The notes: generated by a model from the sequence alone, not told the origin. Counted from the first letter of the stretch, positions 45,877-52,172 are shown. The stretch is DNA of 64,000 bases from CAJMNU01 sp905214855 (GCA_937890595.1 CALADM010000024.1:1-64000), one strand, 5' to 3'. Program-made: numbers and translations.

Positions 45877-46149
45877 CTATGTTTCGACCTCATAATACCG
45901 ACATGCTGCCGTTTCAGGACTCTTATTCGCATATTTAATCCTCACTCCCTGAGTGCAGTGTCCCGAATTTGTTTTAAAATATCTTCCACCCTCTCGAACA
46001 TAATGCTGCATGAAAAACCTGCAGCTCTTACACTCCATTGGCTTTCTTGGCTCTCTCCCCAACTCTTCAAGTAGTTTCTTATAATTCTCTCTCAGCCTTC
46101 TGTTCTCCGCTTCCATCTCCCAGATCGCCTGACTCAATGTTGTTTGCAT
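45877..46149 (-). CDS. Cys-cluster coiled-coil protein, module 2
   Basis: A 90-residue copy of the module-1 protein, differing at one residue in the coiled coil (NYKKLLEEL for NYQKLLEEL). ATG 46149 was chosen because the other three copies begin MQTTL at the same place. GAGG precedes it. Confidence 0.8.
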   Translation of the reverse strand: MQTTLSQAIWEMEAENRRLRENYKKLLEELGREPRKPMECKSCRFFMQHYVREGGRYFKTNSGHCTQGVRIKYANKSPETAACRYYEVET

Positions 46150-46169
46150 TGTGATTTCCCTCCTCTTTA

Positions 46170-46229
46170 TACGCCATGTTATGGCGTAACACTTATTTTG
46201 AGTATATGCCATAATATGGCATATGTCAA
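46170..46229. promoter_or_regulatory. Divergent promoter/operator 2
   Basis: Two 19-bp sites: TACGCCATgttATGGCGTA (46170-46188) and TATGCCATaatATGGCATA (46205-46223), both perfect inverted repeats; centres 35 bp apart. Leftward promoter TTGACA/TATACT with 17-base spacer overlaps the second site. Half-site is TAYGCCAT, unlike operators 1 and 3. Confidence 0.85.
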
Positions 46230-46257
46230 CATATTATTATATTAAAAAGGAGGTACT

Positions 46258-46566
46258 ATGTTCAAAGATCGTTTACGTGCTACCAGAATTTATCGTGGAT
46301 ACACTGCTCAAATGTTAGCAGATCGTCTTTTTATTGGATTACGTAATTATCAAAAATATGAAAGTGGCGATGCTCGTCCCACATATGAAGGTTTAATTGC
46401 CCTAGCTGATATTTTAAATGTTCCTATTGATTTTCTTCTTGAACGTGATGACTACCTGCAATCTCTCGGAGTTTTCGTTGATGTTCCCCCAGAAGGTCCT
46501 CCAAGGCGTTCCACACATCAAAACTCCCACCAGAATCTCCCGCCTCAATCTTCTGATAATGCCTAA
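46258..46566 (+). CDS. XRE-family HTH repressor A2 (type II)
   Basis: A 102-residue HTH protein (GYTAQMLADRLFIGLRNYQK; YESGDARPTYEGLIALADIL) with a proline-rich tail (DVPPEGPPRRSTHQN) shared with A4. The tail is encoded opposite B2 (143-bp overlap). AGGAGG precedes ATG 46258. Confidence 0.88.
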   Translation: MFKDRLRATRIYRGYTAQMLADRLFIGLRNYQKYESGDARPTYEGLIALADILNVPIDFLLERDDYLQSLGVFVDVPPEGPPRRSTHQNSHQNLPPQSSDNA

Positions 46567-46645
46567 GACCTATCCCCAACTTGTCCGCCATCTGCTGCTG
46601 CGTCAATCCTGCACTCTGGCGGGCTTTCTTTAAATTTTCTCTCAT
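46424..46645 (-). CDS. XRE-family HTH protein B2 (type II)
   Basis: A 73-residue HTH protein (LKKARQSAGLTQQQMADKLG; IGLRHYQKIEAGDSGGSFDV). ATG 46645 aligns with the starts of the other B proteins. Its helix IGLRHYQKIEAG pairs it with B4. Read from promoter 3 after Cys-cluster 3. Confidence 0.85.
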   Translation of the reverse strand: MRENLKKARQSAGLTQQQMADKLGIGLRHYQKIEAGDSGGSFDVWNALEDLLGEHQRKLREIAGSHHVQEENQ

Positions 46646-46679
46646 GTAATCCCCTCTCCTCATCTGTTGTCATCTGTTG

Positions 46680-46952
46680 CTATGTTTCGACCTCATAATA
46701 CCGACATGCTGCCGTTTCAGGACTCTTATTCGCATATTTAATCCTCACTCCCTGAGTGCAGTGTCCCGAATTTGTTTTAAAATATCTTCCACCCTCTCGA
46801 ACATAATGCTGCATGAAAAACCTGCAGCTCTTACACTCCATTGGCTTTCTTGGCTCTCTCCCCAACTCTTCAAGTAGTTTCTTATAATTCTCTCTCAGCC
46901 TTCTGTTCTCCGCTTCCATCTCCCAGATCGCCTGACTCAATGTTGTTTGCAT
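46680..46952 (-). CDS. Cys-cluster coiled-coil protein, module 3
   Basis: A 90-residue copy with the same Cys pattern (ECKSCRFF; GHCTQG; AACRYYE). DNA is nearly identical to the other copies. It is led by promoter 3. Confidence 0.8.
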   Translation of the reverse strand: MQTTLSQAIWEMEAENRRLRENYKKLLEELGREPRKPMECKSCRFFMQHYVREGGRYFKTNSGHCTQGVRIKYANKSPETAACRYYEVET

Positions 46953-46970
46953 TGTAATTCCCCTCCTTAT

Positions 46971-47031
46971 AGTGCCTTTTTAAGGCACTTATTTATATCG
47001 TTATTATAGTGTACTATTAAGGCACTGTCAA
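46971..47031. promoter_or_regulatory. Divergent promoter/operator 3
   Basis: Two 19-bp sites: AGTGCCTTtttAAGGCACT (46971-46989, perfect) and AGTGTACTATTAAGGCACT (47008-47026); centres 37 bp apart. Leftward promoter TTGACA/TATAAT with a 17-base spacer. It shares AGTGC half-site edges with operator 1 but has different inner bases. Confidence 0.85.
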
Positions 47032-47054
47032 TAACTTTTATTTGGAGGTATTTT

Positions 47055-47270
47055 ATGTTTCCAGAGCGTCTCAACTTAACTCGTAAAAGCAAAGGATATA
47101 CTGCACAACAAATGGCTGATTATCTTTGTATCCACATTCGTGCATATAGAAAATATGAAAGTGGTGATACAATGCCAAATCTTAATAGTCTGATTAAAAT
47201 AGCTGATATTCTTAATGTATCTACAGATTATCTACTTGGTCGAACGGAGAATCCTTTGATTAATATGTAA
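47055..47270 (+). CDS. XRE-family HTH repressor A3 (type I)
   Basis: A 71-residue HTH protein (KGYTAQQMADYLCIHIRAYR; YESGDTMPNLNSLIKIADIL). The helix CIHIRAYRKYESG resembles A1. GGAGG precedes ATG 47055. Overlaps B3 by 39 bp tail to tail. Confidence 0.88.
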   Translation: MFPERLNLTRKSKGYTAQQMADYLCIHIRAYRKYESGDTMPNLNSLIKIADILNVSTDYLLGRTENPLINM

Positions 47271-47423
47271 AAGATCTTCCAAATTGTCCCATACCTGTAT
47301 GCTACCTAATCGCTCTCCACTCTCTAGCGCTTTATAATGTCTTAAATTTATCCCCAACTTGTCCGCCATCTGCTGCTGTGTCAATCCTGCACTCTGGCGG
47401 GCTTTCTTTAAATTTTCTCTCAT
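47232..47423 (-). CDS. XRE-family HTH protein B3 (type I)
   Basis: A 63-residue HTH protein (LGINLRHYKALESGERLGS), the shortest of the B set, ending at INQRILRSTK. Read from promoter 4 after Cys-cluster 4. Confidence 0.83.
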   Translation of the reverse strand: MRENLKKARQSAGLTQQQMADKLGINLRHYKALESGERLGSIQVWDNLEDLLHINQRILRSTK

Positions 47424-47457
47424 GTAATCCCCTCTCCTCATCTGTTGTCATCTGTTG

Positions 47458-47730
47458 CTATGTTTCGACCTCATAATACCGACATGCTGCCGTTTCAGGA
47501 CTCTTATTCGCATATTTAATCCTCACTCCCTGAGTGCAGTGTCCCGAATTTGTTTTAAAATATCTTCCACCCTCTCGAACATAATGCTGCATGAAAAACC
47601 TGCAGCTCTTACACTCCATTGGCTTTCTTGGCTCTCTCCCCAACTCTTCAAGTAGTTTCTGATAATTCTCCCTCAGCCTTCTGTTCTCCGCTTCCATCTC
47701 CCAGATCGCCTGATTCAATGTTGTTTGCAT
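47458..47730 (-). CDS. Cys-cluster coiled-coil protein, module 4
   Basis: A 90-residue copy beginning MQTTLNQAIWEME (Ser to Asn change relative to the others). Read from promoter 4. Confidence 0.8.
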   Translation of the reverse strand: MQTTLNQAIWEMEAENRRLRENYQKLLEELGREPRKPMECKSCRFFMQHYVREGGRYFKTNSGHCTQGVRIKYANKSPETAACRYYEVET

Positions 47731-47750
47731 AGCACTTGACCTCCTCTTAT

Positions 47751-47810
47751 AACGACCGTTATGGGCGTATTAATTATTTTTATAATATCGTACGATTTGA
47801 ACGTAGTCAA
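47751..47810. promoter_or_regulatory. Divergent promoter/operator 4
   Basis: Leftward promoter TTGACT/TATTAT with a 17-base spacer. Operator-like sites: AACGACCGTTATGGGCGTA (47751-47769) and a second centred at 47798 with TACG/CGTA arms. Imperfect symmetry, half-site ACGNCC, unlike operators 1-3. Confidence 0.75.
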
Positions 47811-47833
47811 GTATTTTTTTAGGAGGATTTACA

Positions 47834-48142
47834 ATGTTTAAAGATCGAATCCGTTCTGCCCGAATATATCGTGGACTAACCTTACAAGGCACAGCAGATG
47901 CCCTTGACATTGCTTTGCGTTCTTATCAAAAATATGAATCTGGTGATCGTGAACCTAATTTGGATCTACTTGTTTCTATGGCTGATCTGTTCTCTGTTCC
48001 TGTTGACTTTTTGCTTTGCCGTGATGACTATTTGAAATCACTCGGAGTTTCCGTTGATGTTCCCCCAGAAGGTCCTCCAAGGCATCCCAAACCTCAAAAG
48101 ACCCACCCAACTCCGCATATTCAATCTTCTGATAATGCCTAA
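47834..48142 (+). CDS. XRE-family HTH repressor A4 (type II)
   Basis: A 102-residue HTH protein (GLTLQGTADALDIALRSYQK; YESGDREPNLDLLVSMADLF), with the same proline-rich tail (DVPPEGPPRHPKPQK) as A2. AGGAGG precedes ATG 47834. Overlaps B4 by 167 bp. Confidence 0.88.
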   Translation: MFKDRIRSARIYRGLTLQGTADALDIALRSYQKYESGDREPNLDLLVSMADLFSVPVDFLLCRDDYLKSLGVSVDVPPEGPPRHPKPQKTHPTPHIQSSDNA

Positions 48143-48221
48143 GACCTATCCCCAACTTGTCCGCCATCTGCTGCTGCGTCAATCCTGCACTCTGGCGGGC
48201 TTTCTTTAAATTTTCTCTCAT
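47976..48221 (-). CDS. XRE-family HTH protein B4 (type II)
   Basis: An 81-residue HTH protein (IGLRHYQKIEYAELGGSFEV) with an extended Gln-rich tail. It has no Cys-cluster gene upstream, so it must be transcribed from the region 48222-48519 or from the genes beyond it. It marks the right end of the array. Confidence 0.83.
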   Translation of the reverse strand: MRENLKKARQSAGLTQQQMADKLGIGLRHYQKIEYAELGGSFEVWDALEDLLGEHQRKLRVISNSHHGKAKSQQEQRTDQP

Positions 48222-48372
48222 GTAATCCCCTCTCCTCTGTTTTTTCTTCTGAACACTTATAAACTTCCAGCTTAACGAAATTGTTTATTACTAAACTCAA
48301 ATTCAAAGCAACTAACTTAAATTTTAAATAACCAACTCAACTCTCAAGTCAAATTTAACTCAATTCGAAGTT

Positions 48373-48459
48373 CACCCCGCTGCGCTGGCAGCAGGGTGTC
48401 CATCATGGCACTTTCTGTGATATAAATGTGCTATAAGTATGCTATAACCATGCTATAAC
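48373..48459. promoter_or_regulatory. Hairpin and three 11-bp iteron-like repeats
   Basis: A stem CACCC-c-GCTGC / GCAGC-a-GGGTG (48373-48398) without a T-tract, then TGCTATAA(G/C) three times at 48429, 48440 and 48451, exactly 11 bp apart. To the left, 48240-48370 is AT-rich with repeated AACTCAA. No gene lies in 48222-48519. Candidate origin or multi-site operator. Confidence 0.55.
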
Positions 48460-48519
48460 AATCCAATTATCAGATGGTTAATAGTTACTCTATGTAAAGT
48501 CTTACGACTCACATACTCA

Positions 48520-48795
48520 TTAAAGGGTTTTATCCTGTCCTCTTAAATTACATTTCTTCTTCAGATCCTCCACTTGTTTTGGTGAAAGTTCTGTATTTTC
48601 ATAAGCTCTGAGCTTCCGAAGCGCATAATATAATTTCAAATACAGTTCGTTTGTGATGATTCCAAGAGGCTGTAAATGTTCCCGTTTAACCCCCTTTAAT
48701 CCCCATTCACCATTTTCGTCATAGGTCAATCGCTCGGATGTACATTTTCTTTCGTTTTCCATTTTGATCTCTACCTCATCCCCTTTTGTATTCAA
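48520..48795 (-). CDS. Small phage protein, unknown
   Basis: About 91 residues (RLTYDENGEWGLKGVKREHL; PLGIITNELYLKLYYALRKL; TELSPKQVEDLKKKC). The 'YENTGLTPEQV.DL' type ending is common in phage and mobile-element proteins of gut Clostridia. TTG 48795 abuts the upstream stop; ATG 48762 is the alternative. Function unknown. Confidence 0.65.
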   Translation of the reverse strand: MNTKGDEVEIKMENERKCTSERLTYDENGEWGLKGVKREHLQPLGIITNELYLKLYYALRKLRAYENTELSPKQVEDLKKKCNLRGQDKTL

Positions 48796-48798
48796 ATA

Positions 48799-48960
48799 TT
48801 ATACCTTTATGATTTCTACACCTGGAAGAGTCTCCAATGGTCTTAGAATTAACTGGTTTCCGTAAAGTTCTAATTCCTTTTGTGTTAGATCTTCTGCCCT
48901 TACCTCTTTTCTTGTATTGCCTTCTCGTACAACAAAGATGTGACTATATGTTATATCCAC
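48799..48960 (-). CDS. Small protein, unknown
   Basis: A 53-residue protein from GTG 48960, AGGAG eight bases upstream (VDITYSHIFVVREGNTRKEV; DLTQKELELYGNQLILRPLE). It ends 3 bp before the next gene, so the two form a unit. No family recognised. Confidence 0.55.
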   Translation of the reverse strand: MDITYSHIFVVREGNTRKEVRAEDLTQKELELYGNQLILRPLETLPGVEIIKV

Positions 48961-49145
48961 AAAATCATCTCCTGTCTCTCTTTATACAGCTATATGTGAT
49001 ACAGCTTGTACTTCTTTCCAATTTATCAACACTCATCCAACACTATTTTTAATTTCCTGTAATATCCAACACAAGATCTCATGTACAGCTCTTCTTTTTT
49101 TCTTCTTCAGATTTCACTTCCTATCCTCCAATTTCCTATAAACAT

Positions 49146-49289
49146 CTATTCCGTAGTATTCTCCTTTATCCAGCTCCATAAAATCTGTAAAACCAAAGCA
49201 TTTCTTGTCAATCCCTGTTTCTGAGCCAATTCCTTCAACTTGGTTTGCAATACTTCTGGTACTCGAACCGTCATAATATTCAACTTCAT
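49146..49289 (-). CDS. Ribbon-helix-helix protein (leftward of a divergent pair)
   Basis: A 47-residue Arc-like protein (MKLNIMTVRVPEVLQTKLKE; GLTRNALVLQILWSWIKE). AGGAGG directly precedes ATG 49289. Its promoter (TTGACT/TATATT, 17-base spacer) lies among repeated ATATC...GATAT sites shared with the gene at 49441. The 185 bp downstream (48961-49145) hold nothing I can support. Confidence 0.65.
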   Translation of the reverse strand: MKLNIMTVRVPEVLQTKLKELAQKQGLTRNALVLQILWSWIKENTTE

Positions 49290-49326
49290 TACCTCCTTTT
49301 TAATATCTATTAGATATCATATTTCA

Positions 49327-49411
49327 AATATATTCTATTTCCTTTTTAAAGTCAATATCTTTTTGATATCTATTTGACTTCTTGAGACAATCAATATCTT
49401 TATGATATAAT
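49327..49411. promoter_or_regulatory. Divergent promoters with repeated ATATC-N5-GATAT sites
   Basis: Leftward TTGACT/TATATT (17-base spacer); rightward TTGAGA/TATAAT (18-base spacer). The area holds at least three inverted ATATC/GATAT elements (near 49303-49317, 49353-49370, 49392-49425), spaced as ribbon-helix-helix operators usually are. Confidence 0.65.
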
Positions 49412-49440
49412 TATGATATCAATAAAAGGAGGTCTCTTAT

Positions 49441-49629
49441 ATGGCAATACAAGCAAATCCCTATCCTTTGCGTATAGATAAAACTGTTATGGATAAATTG
49501 CGCATTATTGCAAATAATAATGGTCGTTCTGTAAATAAAGAAATCGAATATCAACTCAAAAAAGCGATTTCCGAATATGAATCTCAATATGGTTCCATTC
49601 CACTTCAAGTCCCTTCAAAAGAAGAATAA
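49441..49629 (+). CDS. Ribbon-helix-helix repressor (rightward)
   Basis: A 62-residue Arc-like protein (YPLRIDKTVMDKLRIIANNN; GRSVNKEIEYQLKKAISEYE). The pattern 'lRid..vmdkLr.iA..ngRSvNkEIe' is typical. AGGAGG precedes ATG 49441. Its 3' part overlaps another RHH gene on the opposite strand by 74 bp. Confidence 0.75.
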   Translation: MAIQANPYPLRIDKTVMDKLRIIANNNGRSVNKEIEYQLKKAISEYESQYGSIPLQVPSKEE

Positions 49630-49729
49630 TCAATTCTGCATTAAAACTCTGTCCTTCATCATCTGCCTTCTTCTGAACCTGTTCTCTCAGCTCGTCAGGA
49701 AGGCGGATCGTGATCTGTTGTCTCCCCAC
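49556..49729 (-). CDS. Ribbon-helix-helix protein, antisense-overlapping
   Basis: A 57-residue protein from GTG 49729 (GGAG seven bases upstream): GRQQITIRLPDELREQVQKK, DDEGQSFNAELIILLLKGLE. Clear Arc/CopG strand-helix-helix pattern. It follows the XRE gene at 49734 by 4 bp and overlaps the rightward RHH gene by 74 bp. Confidence 0.65.
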   Translation of the reverse strand: MGRQQITIRLPDELREQVQKKADDEGQSFNAELIILLLKGLEVEWNHIEIHIRKSLF

Positions 49730-49733
49730 TCTT

Positions 49734-49958
49734 TCACTCCCCTTCTTTATCTGAAACAGGTCTAAGAAAAGTATCCAACGGAACTTCTAATGCAGCACAA
49801 ATACTCCCATATTCTCCTGCTTCACATTTGCGTTTTCCTTTCAAAATGAGACAAATTGCTGAATCTGGTATCCCTGTTTTGTCTGATATTGCCTTTTGCT
49901 TTATCCCTGACTGATCAATATACTGTTTCAGCAAATCTGTTCTTAAATGCATCGTCAT
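49734..49958 (-). CDS. XRE-family HTH protein, Cro-like
   Basis: A 74-residue HTH protein (LKQYIDQSGIKQKAISDKTG; IPDSAICLILKGKRKCEAGE; ALEVPLDTFLRPV). AGGAGG precedes ATG 49958. It sits leftward of the CI-like gene in the position of Cro. Confidence 0.8.
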   Translation of the reverse strand: MTMHLRTDLLKQYIDQSGIKQKAISDKTGIPDSAICLILKGKRKCEAGEYGSICAALEVPLDTFLRPVSDKEGE

Positions 49959-49973
49959 ATATATTACCTCCTC

Positions 49974-50144
49974 TCACTTCTCCACATTGTTGGTCTTCAT
50001 AAGTCCTGAACAAAACTTTACTCCAGAAAGGAACGCAAACAACTCTCTTTTGTCATTTTGAGTAATACTCTCAAGAAAACTCATAAGGTCTTCTACTTCT
50101 TTTTGTTCTTCTGTTTTAATTACAATTTGTAATGTTTTTTGCAT
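49974..50144 (-). CDS. Small protein, unknown, first gene of the leftward operon
   Basis: A 56-residue protein (MQKTLQIVIKTEEQKEVEDL; FLSGVKFCSGLMKTNNVEK) from ATG 50144 with AGGAG eight bases upstream. It is the first gene after the leftward promoter opposite the CI-like repressor. Not recognised. Confidence 0.6.
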   Translation of the reverse strand: MQKTLQIVIKTEEQKEVEDLMSFLESITQNDKRELFAFLSGVKFCSGLMKTNNVEK

Positions 50145-50182
50145 TAACTCTACTCCTTTATACATAATTGCTATTTTATTAA

Positions 50183-50258
50183 ATATTATACCAACCATGT
50201 GTGCCTGTCAATATTTTTCAGCTGTTTTCTTGACTTTTTTAGCAACTATGTATAATAT
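50183..50258. promoter_or_regulatory. Divergent lysogeny promoters
   Basis: Leftward: TTGACA (50206-50211) with TAATAT at 17 bases or TATAAT at 15. Rightward: TTGACT (50230-50235) with TAATAT at 17 or TATAAT at 15. The two -35 elements are 18 bp apart, as in compact cI/cro control regions. Confidence 0.65.
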
Positions 50259-50276
50259 ATATATAAGGAGGATGCC

Positions 50277-50732
50277 ATGGAAACTATTAATGAAAGAATC
50301 AAAAAAATTAGAAAAACAGAAAAGCTATCACAAAAAGAATTTGCAAACAAAATAGGAATATCACAACGTGCAGTAAGTTGGAGTGAACAATCTGGAAATA
50401 ATGTACCAGATAGCACAATAAAAACAATCTGTATTGTTTACAATATATCTGAAGAATGGTTAAAACATGGAACAGAACCTATGTATTTAAACCCTAAAAT
50501 ATATGACTTAGATAAATTTATGCAAAAGTACAATGTATCTGAGCTTGAAATGCAAATCATCCAAACTTATTTTGAACTTGATGTCAATATAAGGCGGTAT
50601 ATTTTAGATACTTTTAAAAACAAACTTACAAACTCAAAAAACATTCTCAACAATTCAATACCAGATACACCAGAAGAATTAGAACGTCTATATCCGCCTA
50701 TTGATCCTTCAGATCTAAAGCAAGCTCGTTAG
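50277..50732 (+). CDS. CI-like phage repressor
   Basis: A 151-residue protein: N-terminal XRE HTH (RKTEKLSQKEFANKIGISQR; YNISEEWLKHGTEPMY) and a helical C-terminal part without the Ser/Lys dyad of LexA-like peptidases. It is therefore not self-cleaving and would need an antirepressor or proteolysis for induction. AGGAGG precedes ATG 50277. Confidence 0.85.
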   Translation: METINERIKKIRKTEKLSQKEFANKIGISQRAVSWSEQSGNNVPDSTIKTICIVYNISEEWLKHGTEPMYLNPKIYDLDKFMQKYNVSELEMQIIQTYFELDVNIRRYILDTFKNKLTNSKNILNNSIPDTPEELERLYPPIDPSDLKQAR

Positions 50733-50741
50733 AAGTAATTG

Positions 50742-50864
50742 CTATTTGATCAAAATAATCTTGTTGGAATCTGAGTTCACATTGTAATATATCGTCTTTG
50801 TGCTGCGATAATAAATTGCATAAATATGTTTATGATGCTCAAAAAATATATACTTTTTTATCAT
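50742..50864 (-). CDS. Possible small protein, convergent with the repressor
   Basis: A 40-residue frame from ATG 50864 with a strong AAAGGAGG eight bases upstream (MIKKYIFFEHHKHIYAIYYR). Aromatic and His-rich; no family recognised. Supported mainly by its ribosome site. Confidence 0.4.
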   Translation of the reverse strand: MIKKYIFFEHHKHIYAIYYRSTKTIYYNVNSDSNKIILIK

Positions 50865-50877
50865 TTGTCCAGCCTCC

Positions 50878-51001
50878 TTTCTCTTTTGCGTTCAATATAT
50901 TATCAAACTACAAAAGAGACTAAGAAGACTCATTCAAAAAAATGTGTCCAATTTGGACACATTCTTAAAACATGTGAACTAATCACACCTACAAAAAGTA
51001 G
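50878..51001. repeat. 124-bp direct repeat, left copy, containing palindrome copy 4
   Basis: About 92% identical to 52787-52910. It includes the palindrome AATGTGTCCAA-T-TTGGACACATT at 50941-50963. The copies bracket the AbiF-YgiT segment. No gene is seen in 50865-51083. Confidence 0.85.
50941..50963. promoter_or_regulatory. Dispersed palindrome, copy 4
   Basis: AATGTGTCCAA, centre T, TTGGACACATT, with A-rich sequence on the left. It marks the boundary between the repressor region and the cargo genes. Confidence 0.85.
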
Positions 51002-51048
51002 CTTTGGTATTTACCATTTAAATAATTTATGATTTTTTATCGAAGTAA

Positions 51049-51175
51049 TTGACATTGTTGTACAAAACTGATATAGTAAAGTTATGAAAAATATCAAAAT
51101 ATTTTTTGTGATTTTTGCATATATTATTATGGAACGTACTCCGGTGTCCTTCGGGCCCGGGGTCTTTTATTTTTT
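51049..51175 (+). ncRNA. Structured RNA upstream of abiF (abiF RNA-like)
   Basis: Promoter TTGACA (51049-51054) and TATAGT (51072-51077), 17-base spacer. The transcript would run from about 51084 to 51175 and end in an 11-bp hairpin (51138-51163: ACTCCGG-GTCC / GGGC-CCGGGGT, TTC loop, one bulged T) followed by CTTTTATTTTTT. It contains no credible ORF and ends just before the abiF ribosome site. Weinberg and colleagues described a conserved abiF RNA motif in this position; membership is my inference from context, not a covariance match. Confidence 0.6.
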
Positions 51176-51186
51176 AGGAGAACTAT

Positions 51187-52131
51187 ATGGTAGACAAAAT
51201 ATTTAAAGATTATGATGAACTCATTGAAATAATGCGTGAAAGAGGTATTGTTCTGGATACTCCAAATGACAAAGATTATGCCAGAAGATTGCTAGAAAGA
51301 GAAGGATATTATAATCTAATTAATGGATACAGTAAACTTTTTCTAGTTTCCAATAACACTAACCAATATGTTTCTGGAACTACTCTTTATGAAATACATG
51401 CATTGTATCAATTTGATCGTTCATTACGTAATATATTTTTTCGGTATATATTAAATATTGAAACTCATGTAAAAAATTTAATTGCTCATACTTTCTCTCA
51501 AAAATATGGACACAGTAATTATCTTTTATATAATAATTTTAATACATCTGGCAAAAATGCCCAAGCTAACATTACAGCCTTAATAGCAGAAATTCAACGT
51601 CAGATTTCAAGTCGAACCTCAGATCCCAGCATTGCTCACTATCTACGAGAATATGGTTATATACCCTTGTGGGTATTAAATAACATACTTACATTGGGCA
51701 CTATCAGTAAATTTTATAGTCTTATGAAAGTAGAAGAACGACAATCTGTTTCCAGAGTTTTTAAAATTATGGATAATGAATTGGAAAATGAATTGTTATA
51801 TCTATCTTCTATTCGAAACTTTTGTGCTCATGGTAACAGATTATACTGTTATAGAACTAAAAAGCCCTTACTGGACACTCCTCTTCATAAAGCATTAGCT
51901 ATCCCGCAAAATGATACTGGAGAATATATTCAAGGAAAACGTGACTTATTTGCTGCTTTAATAGCACTGAAACGATTATTGTCCAATAATGACTATAATA
52001 GGCTTTGTAAAGAAATCTCTTGTTCACTAACAACTTTAGAAAAAAAGCTAAATCTCCTATCTTGTAAAGATATTTTAAATATAATGGGCTTTCCAGAAAA
52101 CTGGATAAATCTCAAATCCATTATAAAATAG
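51187..52131 (+). CDS. abiF: AbiF/AbiD-type abortive infection protein (Abi_2 family, HEPN)
   Basis: A 314-residue Abi_2 protein. Landmarks: ARRLLEREGYYNLINGYSKLF, LYQFDRSLRNIFFRYILNIE, and SIRNFCAHGNRL with Arg210, Asn211 and His215 forming the HEPN RNase motif (Rx4H). Such proteins act against phage by RNA cleavage and have been linked to a cognate upstream RNA. It would protect the lysogen against other phages. AGGAG precedes ATG 51187. Confidence 0.88.
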   Translation: MVDKIFKDYDELIEIMRERGIVLDTPNDKDYARRLLEREGYYNLINGYSKLFLVSNNTNQYVSGTTLYEIHALYQFDRSLRNIFFRYILNIETHVKNLIAHTFSQKYGHSNYLLYNNFNTSGKNAQANITALIAEIQRQISSRTSDPSIAHYLREYGYIPLWVLNNILTLGTISKFYSLMKVEERQSVSRVFKIMDNELENELLYLSSIRNFCAHGNRLYCYRTKKPLLDTPLHKALAIPQNDTGEYIQGKRDLFAALIALKRLLSNNDYNRLCKEISCSLTTLEKKLNLLSCKDILNIMGFPENWINLKSIIK

Positions 52132-52172
52132 AAAGAGCAATACGACTTTAAAACCAGAAGGGAGATTCAATT

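Larger units (their letters stand above)
45069..48240. repeat. Four-module tandem regulatory array (about 0.79 kb per module)
   Basis: Four copies of the order Cys-cluster gene (minus), divergent promoter, HTH gene A (plus), HTH gene B (minus). The stop codons of the Cys-cluster genes lie at 45089, 45877, 46680 and 47458 (periods 788, 803, 778). The Cys-cluster genes are nearly identical in DNA, while the A genes and operators differ. B4 at the right end has no Cys-cluster gene beyond it. Confidence 0.93.

Noticed and set aside
45069..48240. CRISPR array
   Set aside because: The repeat units are about 790 bp and encode proteins; there are no short repeats with spacers and no cas genes.
48373..48398. 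Terminator of A4
   Set aside because: The stem is good but no T-tract follows on either strand.
48961..49145. Small genes downstream of the leftward RHH gene
   Set aside because: Only frames shorter than 20 codons occur, with stops soon after each ribosome-like site.
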